From Bifidobacterium commune (GTDB lineage Bacteria > Actinomycetota > Actinomycetes > Actinomycetales > Bifidobacteriaceae), in NCBI RefSeq assembly GCF_900094885.1, contig NZ_FMBL01000001.1, positions 338,867 to 402,866 on the forward strand: DNA of 64,000 nucleotides. The letters are read 5' to 3'. Of the stretch, positions 28,701-37,701 are shown in pieces. Below the pieces are notes generated by a model. That model saw nothing but the letters and a program-made list of their open reading frames with translations. It made no database searches and had not been told where the DNA came from. The translations under genes were made by a program, and so were the position numbers. Position 1 is the first letter of the stretch, and every line of letters starts with the position of its first letter.

Positions 28701-28793
28701 TTGAGTTGGTGGCATAGCTGTATCTGTGTTTCCTGCCGAAGATTTGGGTGCGGCTTCCGTTCGACCGGTGCCCTGTTTTTCCTGATTCTGCAT
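25737..28793 (-). CDS. MprF-like membrane protein with DUF2156 aminoacyl-lipid synthase domain
   Basis: 1,018 residues. A disordered Asn/Ser/Lys-rich N-terminus (1-80) is followed by about a dozen hydrophobic segments (about 95-590). A cytoplasmic DUF2156 (LPG synthase C-terminal, GNAT-like) domain begins near 610: SFMVTWEGNHYWF, AFYAVHEDQRRELESLGW, GKKWQDIRTAINKAKRDGI, GWTLDFMRHRTDSPNGIMEFLI, then YGFKSLFFFKKKF. Such proteins transfer an amino acid (Lys or Ala) from aminoacyl-tRNA to phosphatidylglycerol or diacylglycerol. An ~80-residue low-complexity Lys/Ser/Asp insert (about 855-935) interrupts the catalytic domain before its last conserved block. It is probably co-transcribed with the hydrolase gene 86 bp upstream on the same strand. 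The amino acid used is not predictable. Confidence 0.85.
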   Translation of the reverse strand: MQNQEKQGTGRTEAAPKSSAGNTDTAMPPTQGSTTPRQSKASNAVAGNNPNELNSTGSPAANTTSQSKDAKNKNHKNLGKKPTRGSWSSWQVLGNDLASWIKAHLFSIVVAAVFMIGNVTFMVFSTVHHLHQNGRPSFKSMLIGGVPNIAPSHHFQGQDIILWIKGILYSALLVRSPLMIVLYTLLIAVILSVAQSRMGALRTAFASLFSAFVGSALGLAICLAVDMAMHNSQHVEHLPVLLSPLTLIVGALMAESAYESALWRRRILLIGYMTIGTLLLFSGNPGDYCTLGAAVVGQITGLLMHGPVSDHIHWSNSTDYEIRRLFASAQLVLAVGPLLALTSTSHWGPLTTFGLFTSSIWGDSSLLTKCSANPSVTSCLGLVTSKQHLAIAGLWLHMLLPIAALALVAWGLYHGRRLAAWVSIAVNGAAVVFAVLYYVVFPFTVTPTNQNLAARYNVMPAFVTTALPPLVLIILTIRELSHFSVPTGLSRIWRGIAAIVGMLLVTIFAYAGFALAAPQDFKPRPTVKLMLFDMLRRLLPTGFGGRKSPTLIVAQTRLATLVSEALTVVFWLTVLIVFILWFRDHVTSDERDRDKAEALVTSGGESMSFMVTWEGNHYWFSPTKRSGIAYRVTHGIALTVTGPFGDPSEYMDDLHAFTAFCDTNGWSPAFYAVHEDQRRELESLGWSSIQVGTEMVIDPNKWETRGKKWQDIRTAINKAKRDGITDVLTTYDAAGFTIDQQIVEISEQWAQLKALPEMKFTLGGIEELRDDRVALLYAIDSAGEVLGVTSWLPTYRDGRVIGWTLDFMRHRTDSPNGIMEFLIARMAERLRDEGQVNPTNAVEFMSLSAAPLAGMNEKVATSNNTGEQGKKKQSSKAEISTDKNDSAKNTADGKVKQSAQSDDASKDMGIKVSKNGPGSEVSTSKNVQKSKPTSPTGTEIIEHTLQIAADVLEPAYGFKSLFFFKKKFQPSPAPIYICYPDSAKLAQIGFAVVNAYVPELKTKQVVEIIKTMTSTDKQ

Positions 28794-28879
28794 GATTGCT
28801 ATCTTTGCCCTTCAGTCCTCTCTATCCATCATATCCGAAGCGATGAATACGGCTTTGCGTCATGTGCCTGCTGCGTTGT

Positions 28880-30271
28880 TTAATCATTAAATGTGTTAGT
28901 GTTGGAGGCCACCACTTCCAGCAAGGGGTAGGAATCGATTTCCTTGTTTGCTTTCCCAAGGCCTGTTTCGTCACCGAAAAGATCAATCTGTGCCATCATG
29001 CCAGCGTTGACGGTATGCCAGTCATGACCGGTTCCCTTGACAATCACGGTGGTTACCGACATACCGGCGTCCATGGCCGCCTTGCTGATGGTTTTCTGGT
29101 TCTTCTGCGATTTCCAATCCACCTGCCCCGCAGCAGAGAACCAAGTTTGCTTCGATGGTGAGTTGTGCTTGATGATCGTGATGGGAACATGTTTGTCGAA
29201 GGCCTTCTCGTTGCCACCAAAATAACGTTTGACTGTAGCGTTGTGGGAACCGCTGGCAGGTTCGATTTCGCCGCCTGCTGAGTAGATGTGCCCGTACAGG
29301 TCGGGGTGCGCAGGCCCGAGCTGGGTGGCGCACGTTCCACCTTGGGAGAATCCGCCGATCAACCATTTCTCCGGTGTGGTGTCGACAGGAAGGGTTGACG
29401 TGATCCAATTGGTCACGTCTTTGGTGATGTACGTTTCGGCGTTTCCGGAAGAGGTATCGGCGCATAGGGAGTTATGGGTTAGTGAACCGTTCTGGTCAGG
29501 TGAGACGGCGATCGGAGCCAGGCCATAATGCTTTGAAGCGTAGTCGTCAAGCTTCTTGCCAAGTGTTCCTGCACTGAAGAAACGGTCCGGTGTGCCTGGC
29601 TGGCCTGCCATAACGACCATGACGGGCAGTTTGGGCGGATTCTTAGTAAGCGCGGCCGGCGGAAGATAGATGTTTGCCGTGCGTGCCTTGAAATGGGACA
29701 GCGTGGCCGGAATGTCCACCGAATGGACTTCGCCGTGTTCCGGCATTTTCGGCAGCTTGTTCGCTTTGCCCAGATTTTCCCAGTTCTCAAGGGTGTTGTC
29801 CGTACTTGATGATGCTTTGCCGATGATTGACGGGTCGAGCTTTGAGAATTGGTTATGGCCGAACAAGGAGCCCATCGTCGTGTATTCGCCATAGATGGCA
29901 TCAACTTTTAGCCCACAGCTGATTAATGTCAGGATGATGGTGATTATGGACACGATGCGTCTGATTTTTCCTGAGTCGATGCACATGGCGATGAGTATGG
30001 AAAGAACCGCGATGCCGTATACGATGGTGGTTTCCACCAAGCTTCCGAGGCTTACTCCAAAGACCACGAAAACATCAGAGAGCAGCCAGACAATAAAATA
30101 GCCCAAAAGACCGCCGATAACGCCCCATCCCAACTGTTTAAGCAAGGGGTCGAGCCATCCGTCTTTCGATTTGAGAACCACCAGAAGAATGATTCCAACG
30201 GCGGTAGCCGCGAAGATTGAAGTCGGAAGCCATCCTTTGAGCAAGTGAATGCTAAAAAACCAGTCCATCAT
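28880..30271 (-). CDS. Membrane-tethered alpha/beta-hydrolase (esterase-like)
   Basis: 463 residues from the chosen ATG. The N-terminal ~120 residues hold about four membrane segments. An extracytoplasmic esterase-D/mycolyltransferase-like fold follows, with the nucleophile elbow GGFSQGG, a PVMVVMAGQPG oxyanion strand and a C-terminal GTGHDWHTVN likely holding the catalytic His. AAGGG precedes tandem ATGs at 30271 and 30268; longer frames to 30355 are less likely. It precedes the MprF-like gene in the same direction. Membrane alpha/beta-hydrolases next to aminoacyl-lipid synthases are known to remove the amino acid again (AhyD of Enterococcus faecium), so a similar role is plausible. A general esterase is the alternative. 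Confidence 0.75.
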   Translation of the reverse strand: MMDWFFSIHLLKGWLPTSIFAATAVGIILLVVLKSKDGWLDPLLKQLGWGVIGGLLGYFIVWLLSDVFVVFGVSLGSLVETTIVYGIAVLSILIAMCIDSGKIRRIVSIITIILTLISCGLKVDAIYGEYTTMGSLFGHNQFSKLDPSIIGKASSSTDNTLENWENLGKANKLPKMPEHGEVHSVDIPATLSHFKARTANIYLPPAALTKNPPKLPVMVVMAGQPGTPDRFFSAGTLGKKLDDYASKHYGLAPIAVSPDQNGSLTHNSLCADTSSGNAETYITKDVTNWITSTLPVDTTPEKWLIGGFSQGGTCATQLGPAHPDLYGHIYSAGGEIEPASGSHNATVKRYFGGNEKAFDKHVPITIIKHNSPSKQTWFSAAGQVDWKSQKNQKTISKAAMDAGMSVTTVIVKGTGHDWHTVNAGMMAQIDLFGDETGLGKANKEIDSYPLLEVVASNTNTFND

Positions 30272-30566
30272 TTCCCTTGTTGTGCCGGAACGTGTACGTG
30301 TCAATTCTAGACTCATGCCATCCGCCCCGCCAATCCACCTCAAGAATGATTCCAAATTCAGGTAAAGTTTTTCGGTGCGAGTTATAGAATCGTTGCGCTA
30401 AGATTACGCAAAGCTTGGAGAGAAGCAAGTAAAGGGGTTCTGCCTGATATACATATGAGGGCTGGAATATGAGGCTGCAAGGTTGCCGACAGTCTTGCGG
30501 GCGAGCGAGATGATGATGTGTTGAGCGGTGCTGTGTCTGCCCTCGGCTTGGAGGAAAGAACGATAT

Positions 30567-32672
30567 ATGGCTGATGTCGAAAACAAGAAATTCGCTAAGA
30601 ACAAACAATCGCATGTTTTATCGCGAAATGCTGTGGGTTCTAAGGAATGCCACGATGACAAATCTAAAGCGGGTTTGAAGGGCGTCCATGTTCCTGCGTG
30701 GGTTTATGTGCTGTTGTTCGTAGTATTTGACGTTGTGATGGCGATGCTTTTGCAGAAAGGTGTCTCCCAGAACAATACCCGTGTGAAGCTGTCCAGCCCG
30801 GTCACCGGCGTGTGGGACATGGTCTCCAAGATGTGGGTAAGCGGTAATTTTATATTTCTGCTGAATTTGCTGTTGCTGGGACTCGTTTACCTGGCGGTGC
30901 TCATGATGTTCAATCGTTTTTGGATTGCGACGCCCGTAATGATCATCGTGACGATGATCATCGCTTTGGTGGAACATTTCAAAGTGAGTGTGCGGTACGA
31001 GACGATTCTGCCTTCAGATTTGAGTTTCGTTTCGAACGGTGATGCCGGTTCTTTGATGAGTTTTATTCCGACTGGGTCAGGCACGCTGATTGCAGGGGTT
31101 CTTATTGCGGCGCTCGCTGTTGTCGTTATATTCGCAGTGTTAAACCATTTCGACGTGCGGCATGGGAAAGTCTTTGCCGCACGCAATAGTGCCGGAAACA
31201 GGATTATCGCCGGTTTACGTATAGTCCTGGTTCTGTTGCCGTTGCTGTTGCTGACAGGATTCAGCTATCAAGTCGGACAAATTAACACGTTGACCAAATC
31301 CTTTGCCAATGCCATGGGCTACGTTCCCTCGATGTGGGACTCCGTCTACGATGCGCAGCGCAACGGCCCGTTGGTGTCGTTCCTCGGGCAGGCGCATCCT
31401 AAGGTAATGGATCAGCCTGACGATTACAACGAGGCAACTATGAACGCGATCGCCAAGCGTTATCATGCCGAGGCTGCCGCGATCAACAAGACTCGTACGA
31501 AGAAAATCAATGACAGCAGTGTTGTGTTCGTGCTTTCTGAATCGTATTCGGATCCTTCGCGCGTGCCCGGGCTTACGCTCAACCAAGATCCGATGCCCAA
31601 TATCCGCGACATCAAAAGGCATACGACCAGTGGGTATATGTTGTCCTCCGGCTATGGCGGTGGAACCGCGAACCTTGAATATATGAGCCTGACTGGGATG
31701 TCGATGGCCAATTTTGACCCGTCGCTAACAAGCCCTTACCAACAGCTCATTCCCAACGAGAAATGGACTCCGACGGTTAATCAGCTATGGGGTAGCAAGG
31801 AATATTCTCAAGCGTTCCATCCGTATGAGCCGTCGATGTATCTGCGCGCGAACAACTACAAGAAGTTTGGCTTTTCTCACTTCTACTCACTGCAGCCTCC
31901 TGAGATGATTGCGCACCGCCAGAAAATTGATTCTTCACCCTATGTTTCTGATGAGTCGGCTTATCAGAGTGTTTACGAGTCGATGAAGAAGAACCCGTCG
32001 AATGAGTTCGTGCAATTGGCCACGATGCAGAATCATATGCCTTATCACAACTGGTACAAAAACAATGATTTCAGGGCACGGTCCACGAATTCCGCACAGC
32101 CGCTCGATGGCGACGAAACAAAATCGATCAATACCTATGCAAAGGGTGTGAACATCACCGATAAAGCCACTGCCAAGTTCCTTTCCCAAATAGACTCGCT
32201 TGACAAACCGGTCACCGTTGTTTTCTACGGGGATCACCTGCCCGGCATCTACAAGACGGCATCGGCCGATCAGAGCAATTCGTTGGCGCTGCATACCACT
32301 GATTACTTCATCTGGTCAAACAAGGCAAGTGGCAGGCAAGGTTATCAAAGCCCGGATGCAGAGCATACTTCGCCTAATTTCTTCATGGCGCAGGTCGCGC
32401 AGCAGGACGATGCCAAAGTTACTGCATTCTTGGCATTCCTCACCAAGCTTCATAGCAAGGTTTCGGCTATTGAGCCTCCGGTGGTCAACCAGATTCAGGG
32501 CTGGTCCCGTATTCCCGAAGGACAGCCTATTTATCTGGACCCGCAGGGCAACCCGATGGCTGAAAGTGATTTCGATAAGGAAACCAAGCAGCTTATCAAT
32601 GACTACAAGCTGATTCAGTACGACGTGACCGCCGGCAAGGGTTACCTTAAAGACGCCGGTTTTATGGAGTAG
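30567..32672 (+). CDS. LTA synthase-family (sulfatase-fold) phosphoglycerol transferase
   Basis: 701 residues: about five N-terminal membrane helices (from about residue 40 to 250), then an extracytoplasmic sulfatase-type domain. Visible hallmarks are SSVVFVLSESYSDPSRV (metal-binding Glu), SSGYGGGTANLEYMSLTG (nucleophilic Thr region), ATMQNHMPYHNW and VVFYGDHLPGIY (Asp-His metal ligands). Such enzymes polymerise or transfer glycerol-phosphate from phosphatidylglycerol, e.g. lipoteichoic-acid-like polymers. GGAGGAAAG stands 9 bases before the ATG at 30567. It is divergent from the hydrolase/MprF-like pair across ~295 bp, so an anionic-lipid-related block is likely. Confidence 0.88.
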   Translation: MADVENKKFAKNKQSHVLSRNAVGSKECHDDKSKAGLKGVHVPAWVYVLLFVVFDVVMAMLLQKGVSQNNTRVKLSSPVTGVWDMVSKMWVSGNFIFLLNLLLLGLVYLAVLMMFNRFWIATPVMIIVTMIIALVEHFKVSVRYETILPSDLSFVSNGDAGSLMSFIPTGSGTLIAGVLIAALAVVVIFAVLNHFDVRHGKVFAARNSAGNRIIAGLRIVLVLLPLLLLTGFSYQVGQINTLTKSFANAMGYVPSMWDSVYDAQRNGPLVSFLGQAHPKVMDQPDDYNEATMNAIAKRYHAEAAAINKTRTKKINDSSVVFVLSESYSDPSRVPGLTLNQDPMPNIRDIKRHTTSGYMLSSGYGGGTANLEYMSLTGMSMANFDPSLTSPYQQLIPNEKWTPTVNQLWGSKEYSQAFHPYEPSMYLRANNYKKFGFSHFYSLQPPEMIAHRQKIDSSPYVSDESAYQSVYESMKKNPSNEFVQLATMQNHMPYHNWYKNNDFRARSTNSAQPLDGDETKSINTYAKGVNITDKATAKFLSQIDSLDKPVTVVFYGDHLPGIYKTASADQSNSLALHTTDYFIWSNKASGRQGYQSPDAEHTSPNFFMAQVAQQDDAKVTAFLAFLTKLHSKVSAIEPPVVNQIQGWSRIPEGQPIYLDPQGNPMAESDFDKETKQLINDYKLIQYDVTAGKGYLKDAGFME

Positions 32673-33013
32673 AGGATCTCGTTCGATGAATCACTGCCAG
32701 CCGGTCGACATCAGCTGAGAATGACGATTGTCATCCCCGGTCTGATATCGGTAGGATGGCAATGATTCTGTTGGATCTATTCCTGGTTTTTGATGTCGTC
32801 GAGAGCGGGAATGCGCACAGCCTTTACGGTGTTCGATGATGTATCAGCCTATGGTAACCTTCTTGCCCGCAATCGCTGTTTCAAAAAGACGTGGAGCTGT
32901 TTTAACGTATAGCGTTGCCGTCATAGTCCAGCTTCAACTAAGGGTGCGTATCGCGTTTGCCGTATTTGAAAGTCCCCGAGATGCGGCAATCGTGTCTCGG
33001 GGACTTACCTCGC
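32673..33013. other. Non-coding stretch between convergent genes
   Basis: About 340 bp with no credible gene; its right end is the threonine aldolase terminator. Confidence 0.5.
32966..33006 (-). terminator. Terminator of the threonine aldolase gene
   Basis: Perfect 12-bp arms AAGTCCCCGAGA (32970-32981) and TCTCGGGGACTT (32995-33006). The minus-strand transcript continues into CTTTCAAAT. Confidence 0.75.
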
Positions 33014-34039
33014 CTATAGCAGTGCGATAAGTTGGTCGGTGTGCTCTTGGGTGGTGGCCCAGCTCGTGCAGATGCGCATCACGGAATGTGCTTTGTCATA
33101 CTTTTCCAAGAACCCCATGCGTACATTCTCAGAAAGCCGTTCGATGGTCGGTTGGTCCATGATGACAAAAATCTGGTTTGTGGTGTTTTCGTAGGCAATG
33201 CTATAACCCTTAGCTCTGAGCGCCGCTCGGATTTGATCAGCCTTGTCGTTCGCGTTTCTTGCGATTCGTGTGTACAACTGATCGGTGAACAGTGTGTCGA
33301 ATTGCAGCCCCAACAGCCAGCCTTTGGCGAGCAATGCGCCGTGTCTCTTGATTTGGGTGGTGAAATGTGCGGGTGAGTTGTGTTTGGTGAAAACGACCGC
33401 TTCTCCGAACAAAGCCCCTACTTTGGTGCCGCCGATATAGAAGACGTCAACAATGCGGGCGATGTCCTCAAGCGTCAGGTCGTTCCCCTCCGCAGTCAAT
33501 CCATAACACAACCTTGCTCCGTCAAGAAACAGCTGCATGTTGTATTTGTGAGCGGTTTCAGCGATGGCCGTCAGTTCTGCTTTGGAGTACAAAGTTCCGT
33601 ATTCGCTGGGCTGAGAGACATAAACCGTGCTTGGGTAGACCATGTGTTCATGGTTCCCGTCGGCGTAGAAGTCGGCACAGTATTGCTCAAGATCGGCGGC
33701 ATTTATTTTGCCATTCGGGCTTGGCAGAGTGAGGACTTTATGGCCTGTCGCCTCGATGGCTCCGGCTTCATGGACACTGACGTGTCCGCTGGCGGCGGAT
33801 ACCACACCTGCGTAAGACGGAGTGATCGCATCGATGACGGTTTGATTGGTCTGTGTGCCACCTACCAGAAACCATACGTCCGCGTCCGGGCAAGCGCAGG
33901 CCTGGCGAATCTTTTCCTTTGCGGAATCGCTGTACCTGTCGTATCCATAACCGGGAAGCTGTTCCATGTTGGTTTCGGTTATGCGTTCGAGGATGCGAGG
34001 GTGCGCGCCCTCGTTGTAATCGTTGGTGAAGTCCAGCAT
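33014..34039 (-). CDS. Threonine aldolase / beta-eliminating lyase family
   Basis: 341-residue fold-type I PLP enzyme that likely cleaves L-threonine or L-allo-threonine to glycine and acetaldehyde. Motifs: MLDFTNDYNEGAHPRIL at the N-terminus, FLVGGTQTNQTVID, LFLDGARLCYGL (Asp173 holds the PLP ring nitrogen) and FYIGGTKVGALFGEA with Lys206 as Schiff-base lysine. AAGGATCAAG before the ATG supports the start at 34039 over the longer frame to 34150. It lies 156 bp downstream of the formate channel on the same strand and may be read through from it. Confidence 0.88.
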   Translation of the reverse strand: MLDFTNDYNEGAHPRILERITETNMEQLPGYGYDRYSDSAKEKIRQACACPDADVWFLVGGTQTNQTVIDAITPSYAGVVSAASGHVSVHEAGAIEATGHKVLTLPSPNGKINAADLEQYCADFYADGNHEHMVYPSTVYVSQPSEYGTLYSKAELTAIAETAHKYNMQLFLDGARLCYGLTAEGNDLTLEDIARIVDVFYIGGTKVGALFGEAVVFTKHNSPAHFTTQIKRHGALLAKGWLLGLQFDTLFTDQLYTRIARNANDKADQIRAALRAKGYSIAYENTTNQIFVIMDQPTIERLSENVRMGFLEKYDKAHSVMRICTSWATTQEHTDQLIALL

Positions 34040-34195
34040 CTTGATCCTTATAGAGTGTATGGTCAATTCGCCAATACTAATTGAGTCGACGTCTATGGTG
34101 AAGTGGATGTCTGATTGGTGCTGCCACAGATAGAGGTCGTATATCGCCAAGCCGCTTTTGAATCGCTATGAGATGTAAGCAGCCTGAGCGTGGGT

Positions 34196-35086
34196 TCATT
34201 GGTGTTCCAAATCCTTGGTGATGCCGCGTTCATCGTTCATGGTTGCAAAGTTCAGACCGATGAGAATGCCGCCTCCCACGAGGTTTCCGAATATCGCAAC
34301 AAGTATCACAAGAACTGCCTTCCATGCGTTGATGGTACCGTGCAGGCCGAGGATGAGGAACATCGCTGAGTCGGCTATCGAATGCTCGAACCCGCAGAAT
34401 GAGAAGACGAGGACGGCCACCACCATGATCGTGCATTTGGTGAAGTCGTTGGAGAGTTTGCCGTTGTATACCATCAGCATGGCGATGTTGATGCAGAAGT
34501 TGCAGAAAATAGCGCGTACGAAGAGATCTCCAATTCCACTGAACGAATTCAGATAGGCGAGTTTTGTGTTGGCCGCAGCAAGCATTACTTGGTAGCTAGT
34601 GCCCGAGATAACGGTTGAAAAGCGCAGGATTGCGGCGACAATCAGGGCGCCTAGGAGGTTGCCAAACAGACACAGGCCGAGTAGTTTCAACGATTGCAAC
34701 AATCCGATACGTTTGTGATAGGCTCCGACGCTGACCACCATCATATTAGTGGTAAGCAGTTCCGAATTGGTGTAGTAGATCAGCACCAGGGCCCAGCCGA
34801 AAATAATTCCCGCCAGGACCTTGCCTGTAACTATAAGGGCATGGTCGCCTTGGGAGCAGGCGCCCGTCATCACCCAGAAGGCGGTGAAAAAAACACCGAC
34901 TAGAATACCGGCCATCGTGGCACGCTGGATGTAACGGCCGGTCATCTTGCCAGTCATGGTCTCTTTGTTGTCAAGCGCATCAAGAACGGTTGAAATGAAA
35001 GCGCGCCCGGGAAACAGTGGTTTGGTCTCTTCCATGGTTCCTTCGGCTTCAGTGTTGGTTGTTTTGATTTCCGATACCTTGGTCAT
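34196..35086 (-). CDS. Formate/nitrite transporter (FNT) family channel
   Basis: 296-residue protein with six hydrophobic spans and the FNT signatures: GILVGVFFTAFWVMTG, NSELLTTNMMVV, GNLLGALIVA, NFCINIAMLMVYN, FCGFEHSIADSAMF and GNLVGGGILIGLNF. The most economical role is formate export coupled to PFL, although nitrite cannot be excluded. A short polar N-terminus of ~25 residues precedes the channel. A perfect 13-bp palindrome lies 36 bases before the start. Confidence 0.9.
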   Translation of the reverse strand: MTKVSEIKTTNTEAEGTMEETKPLFPGRAFISTVLDALDNKETMTGKMTGRYIQRATMAGILVGVFFTAFWVMTGACSQGDHALIVTGKVLAGIIFGWALVLIYYTNSELLTTNMMVVSVGAYHKRIGLLQSLKLLGLCLFGNLLGALIVAAILRFSTVISGTSYQVMLAAANTKLAYLNSFSGIGDLFVRAIFCNFCINIAMLMVYNGKLSNDFTKCTIMVVAVLVFSFCGFEHSIADSAMFLILGLHGTINAWKAVLVILVAIFGNLVGGGILIGLNFATMNDERGITKDLEHQ

Positions 35087-35479
35087 GCGTTTCCGTGTTC
35101 CCTTTACGATACTGATTGATTGAGACGGCGTCTCCCAAGTTCCATTATGGATTCAAGGGTGCCGTTATTGCTTAATAATGCAGCATTTTGTTATAAAGAA
35201 CACACTAATAAGAATAATGTTGTCAGGAATGCGTCTTCTTTGGGGTGGGCTATCTAAAGAAGGGGGCGGATCCAGTGTATGCACTTTTTGACGCACTGTC
35301 TTGGGCTTTTTGCAAATACGTTAGGTTAGCGGTGCCAAGGGTCTGCACGGTCTGTGAATGGCGAAAGCCACTTCTATGAAGTGCACGACGCGCCGATTGA
35401 CTAAGGTCTTGAGAATCATGTATAGTTCTTATCTGTTGCGCAGATATTGATTCTTGATCGAGTTAATTCTGACTTCGAT
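35087..35479. other. Intergenic region between the FNT gene and tRNA-His
   Basis: About 390 bp without a gene. It contains the palindrome at 35122-35134 and must hold the divergent promoters for the channel and tRNA-His. Confidence 0.5.
35122..35134. promoter_or_regulatory. 13-bp palindrome upstream of the FNT channel gene
   Basis: GAGACGGCGTCTC has perfect 6-bp arms with a central G. Its location fits an operator, but no regulator can be named. Confidence 0.35.
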
Positions 35480-35556
35480 GGTGGCCATAGCTCAGTAGGT
35501 AGAGCATCTGATTGTGGTTCAGAAGGTCGCGCGTTCGAACCGCGTTGGCCACCCCA
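35480..35556 (+). tRNA. tRNA-His (anticodon GTG), CCA encoded
   Basis: Cloverleaf with acceptor GTGGCCA/TGGCCAC, anticodon loop TTGTGGT, T-arm GCGCGTTCGAACCGCGT and encoded CCA at 35554-35556. The extra G at 35480 faces discriminator C at 35553, the G-1:C73 pair specific to tRNA-His. Confidence 0.96.
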
Positions 35557-35560
35557 TCGC

Positions 35561-35600
35561 AAAAGCCCTACTTCCGACAAGGGAGCGGGGCTTTCATTTT
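35561..35600 (+). terminator. Terminator of tRNA-His
   Basis: AAAGCCC (35562-35568) pairs with GGGCTTT (35588-35594), followed by CATTTT. Confidence 0.75.
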
Positions 35601-35732
35601 ACATGACCGGCGCCGTGATGCGTGCATTGATGCACAACATGAGGCACGATGCACTTCCGGCCTGTTCATGACATATGGCATTCATATAGCCTTGCCCCGC
35701 TATTCTGGGAAGAAAACGGAACAAGGCCGACA

Positions 35733-37538
35733 TCAGGCCAGGCGTTGAGGATCTTCGTTTTCTTTGCATATGGAGACGATGGGGTCAAAATACCGCAGTT
35801 TCGTATAGTCCACGTTGCCCCCGTCTGTGATTGCCAAATCGGGTATCGATGTGATCGGCAGGAACGAAAGGTAGAACATTGGATCGGGAAGCCGGCTTCC
35901 CAGCTGCTCGGCGGCCTGTTTGAGTTCGTTTTCCTTGCTTGCCAATTCCTCAGGGGTGACATCAGTGGTGATGCTTCCGATGGGAAGCCTGAGCAGGGCC
36001 TTCACTTTTCCGTCTTCGACAACGACCTGCCCGCCGCCGCATTCGATAAGCGTGTTGGCGGCCAATGCCATGTCGGCGGTGTTCATGCCTGCAACCACAA
36101 GATTGTTGTCGTCCGGAGCGACGGAGGTGGCTATGGCGCCGTGCTTGATTCCCCAGCCGGAGATAAATCCTCTGGCGTGATTGCCATTGACTCCGTAGCG
36201 CTCAACTACGGACACCATTGCCGTGTCCTGTTCTGCACTAGGTTGCACGACGTTGTCTTTGATGCGAAGTTTGACGTCAAGGCGTTTGCGGACGAATGGT
36301 CCCACGCTGTGAATGGTGGTCACAGTGGCTTCGCCGTTCTCGGTATCCATGTGGTAGTTGAAATCGTCGGCGTTCATCGGTTCATGATGCAGTCTTCCCT
36401 GTAGTTTCGAGCTTCGTTGAGGCGGAAGGAATTCAGCTACGACTTGTCCGCCGAGCTTGACGATTTTGCCTTTGCTGATGACGCTTTCGATGTTGAACGT
36501 CCCCGGTTGGTCAACGATAAGGATGTCTGCATCCTTGCCGGGGGCGATCGAACCGACTTTGTCGTTGATGTGGTATGCCTCCGCCCCGTTGATAGAACCC
36601 ATCTGGATTGCGGTCATGGGGGAGACTCCTGCGGCGATGGATAGACGTACCATGTGGTCTAGGTGTCCATGTTCAAGAACGTCATGCACGTTGACATCAT
36701 CCGTGCAGAAACTGGTGTGACGGGCGATACCGGGGGCATGTTCAGTGATAGCTCGGATGTTCTCAGCAAGGAACTTGGTCACGGACGACTCGCGGATGAC
36801 GACGTGCATTCCTTTACGTGCTTTTTCCAAGAACTCCTGATGGTCGTAGCTCTCATGGTCGATGTGCGCGCCGCTCATCAGGAACTGGTTTAATCCGACA
36901 CCACGGGCCATCGGAGAGCAGCCGAAGATTGGCTTGTGGTACTGCTGTGCGGCGCTGATAGCATGGAGTGTGTCGGGATCTTTAAGTGCTACGGATTCAC
37001 GCACCGTCTCCCAGACCCCATAGCAATCTTCGCGCGGTTGCCAGCGATCGTGGTCTGATGCGGAGACATTGTAAGCGATAGTGGATTCAGGTATTGTATA
37101 GGGTGTTTTGTGGGGCAATCCCCAGAATACTTTCAGTGGAAGAGCACTTATTTCCTTAAATATTTCATCAAGTCCGTCGAATCCGATTGCAGAAATGTAC
37201 TCATCCAAGCCGGAGACGATGCTTGTGGTGCCGCAGGGGACCACGGCCTGAGCAAAGCGGGTCATGCTCAACTTGCTGCACTCGACATGTATGTGCCCAT
37301 CAATCAGACCGGGGGAGAGATATCGTCCGGTTGCGTCGATATGGGTGGTGTTCGGGCCGACGTAGGCGGAGATATCACTGTCGACCGCGACGATTCGTTC
37401 GTTCCATATCGCTACATTGGCCGGGTAATATTCCCCGGTGTCCACATTAATGAGTGTGCCGTTTTCTATCACCGTGTCGGCTGGTGTTTTTGCCGCTCCG
37501 GCATCGATATACTCTTTTAATTGCGCAACTGTTGTCAT
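35733..37538 (-). CDS. ade: Adenine deaminase (amidohydrolase superfamily)
   Basis: 601-residue Ade-type enzyme converting adenine to hypoxanthine and ammonia. The metal-binding DGHIHVE (from SPGLIDGHIHVECSKL), TSFCTDDVNVHDV and GSIAPGKDADILIVD segments, plus the C-terminal ITDGGNVDYTKLRYF-type region, match the bacterial Ade family. The start at MTTVAQLKEYIDAG was chosen by domain onset; the frame runs open 65 codons upstream but that stretch looks non-coding. It lies 163 bp downstream of the permease gene on the same strand, so the two likely form a purine uptake and salvage operon. Confidence 0.93.
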   Translation of the reverse strand: MTTVAQLKEYIDAGAAKTPADTVIENGTLINVDTGEYYPANVAIWNERIVAVDSDISAYVGPNTTHIDATGRYLSPGLIDGHIHVECSKLSMTRFAQAVVPCGTTSIVSGLDEYISAIGFDGLDEIFKEISALPLKVFWGLPHKTPYTIPESTIAYNVSASDHDRWQPREDCYGVWETVRESVALKDPDTLHAISAAQQYHKPIFGCSPMARGVGLNQFLMSGAHIDHESYDHQEFLEKARKGMHVVIRESSVTKFLAENIRAITEHAPGIARHTSFCTDDVNVHDVLEHGHLDHMVRLSIAAGVSPMTAIQMGSINGAEAYHINDKVGSIAPGKDADILIVDQPGTFNIESVISKGKIVKLGGQVVAEFLPPQRSSKLQGRLHHEPMNADDFNYHMDTENGEATVTTIHSVGPFVRKRLDVKLRIKDNVVQPSAEQDTAMVSVVERYGVNGNHARGFISGWGIKHGAIATSVAPDDNNLVVAGMNTADMALAANTLIECGGGQVVVEDGKVKALLRLPIGSITTDVTPEELASKENELKQAAEQLGSRLPDPMFYLSFLPITSIPDLAITDGGNVDYTKLRYFDPIVSICKENEDPQRLA

Positions 37539-37701
37539 TCTTCGAACTTTCTTTCTTATGGTGTTGGGGTTTGGATAATCAAACAAAACCGTGGTATCCG
37601 TCAGGCTCACGGTCTTTTCAAACGGATGATGTAGATTTGTGCCTTCCGGAGAGGTTTGTCTGTATTTACCGAGTTGTGATTTTATGGATGGGTGTTGGAG
37701 G

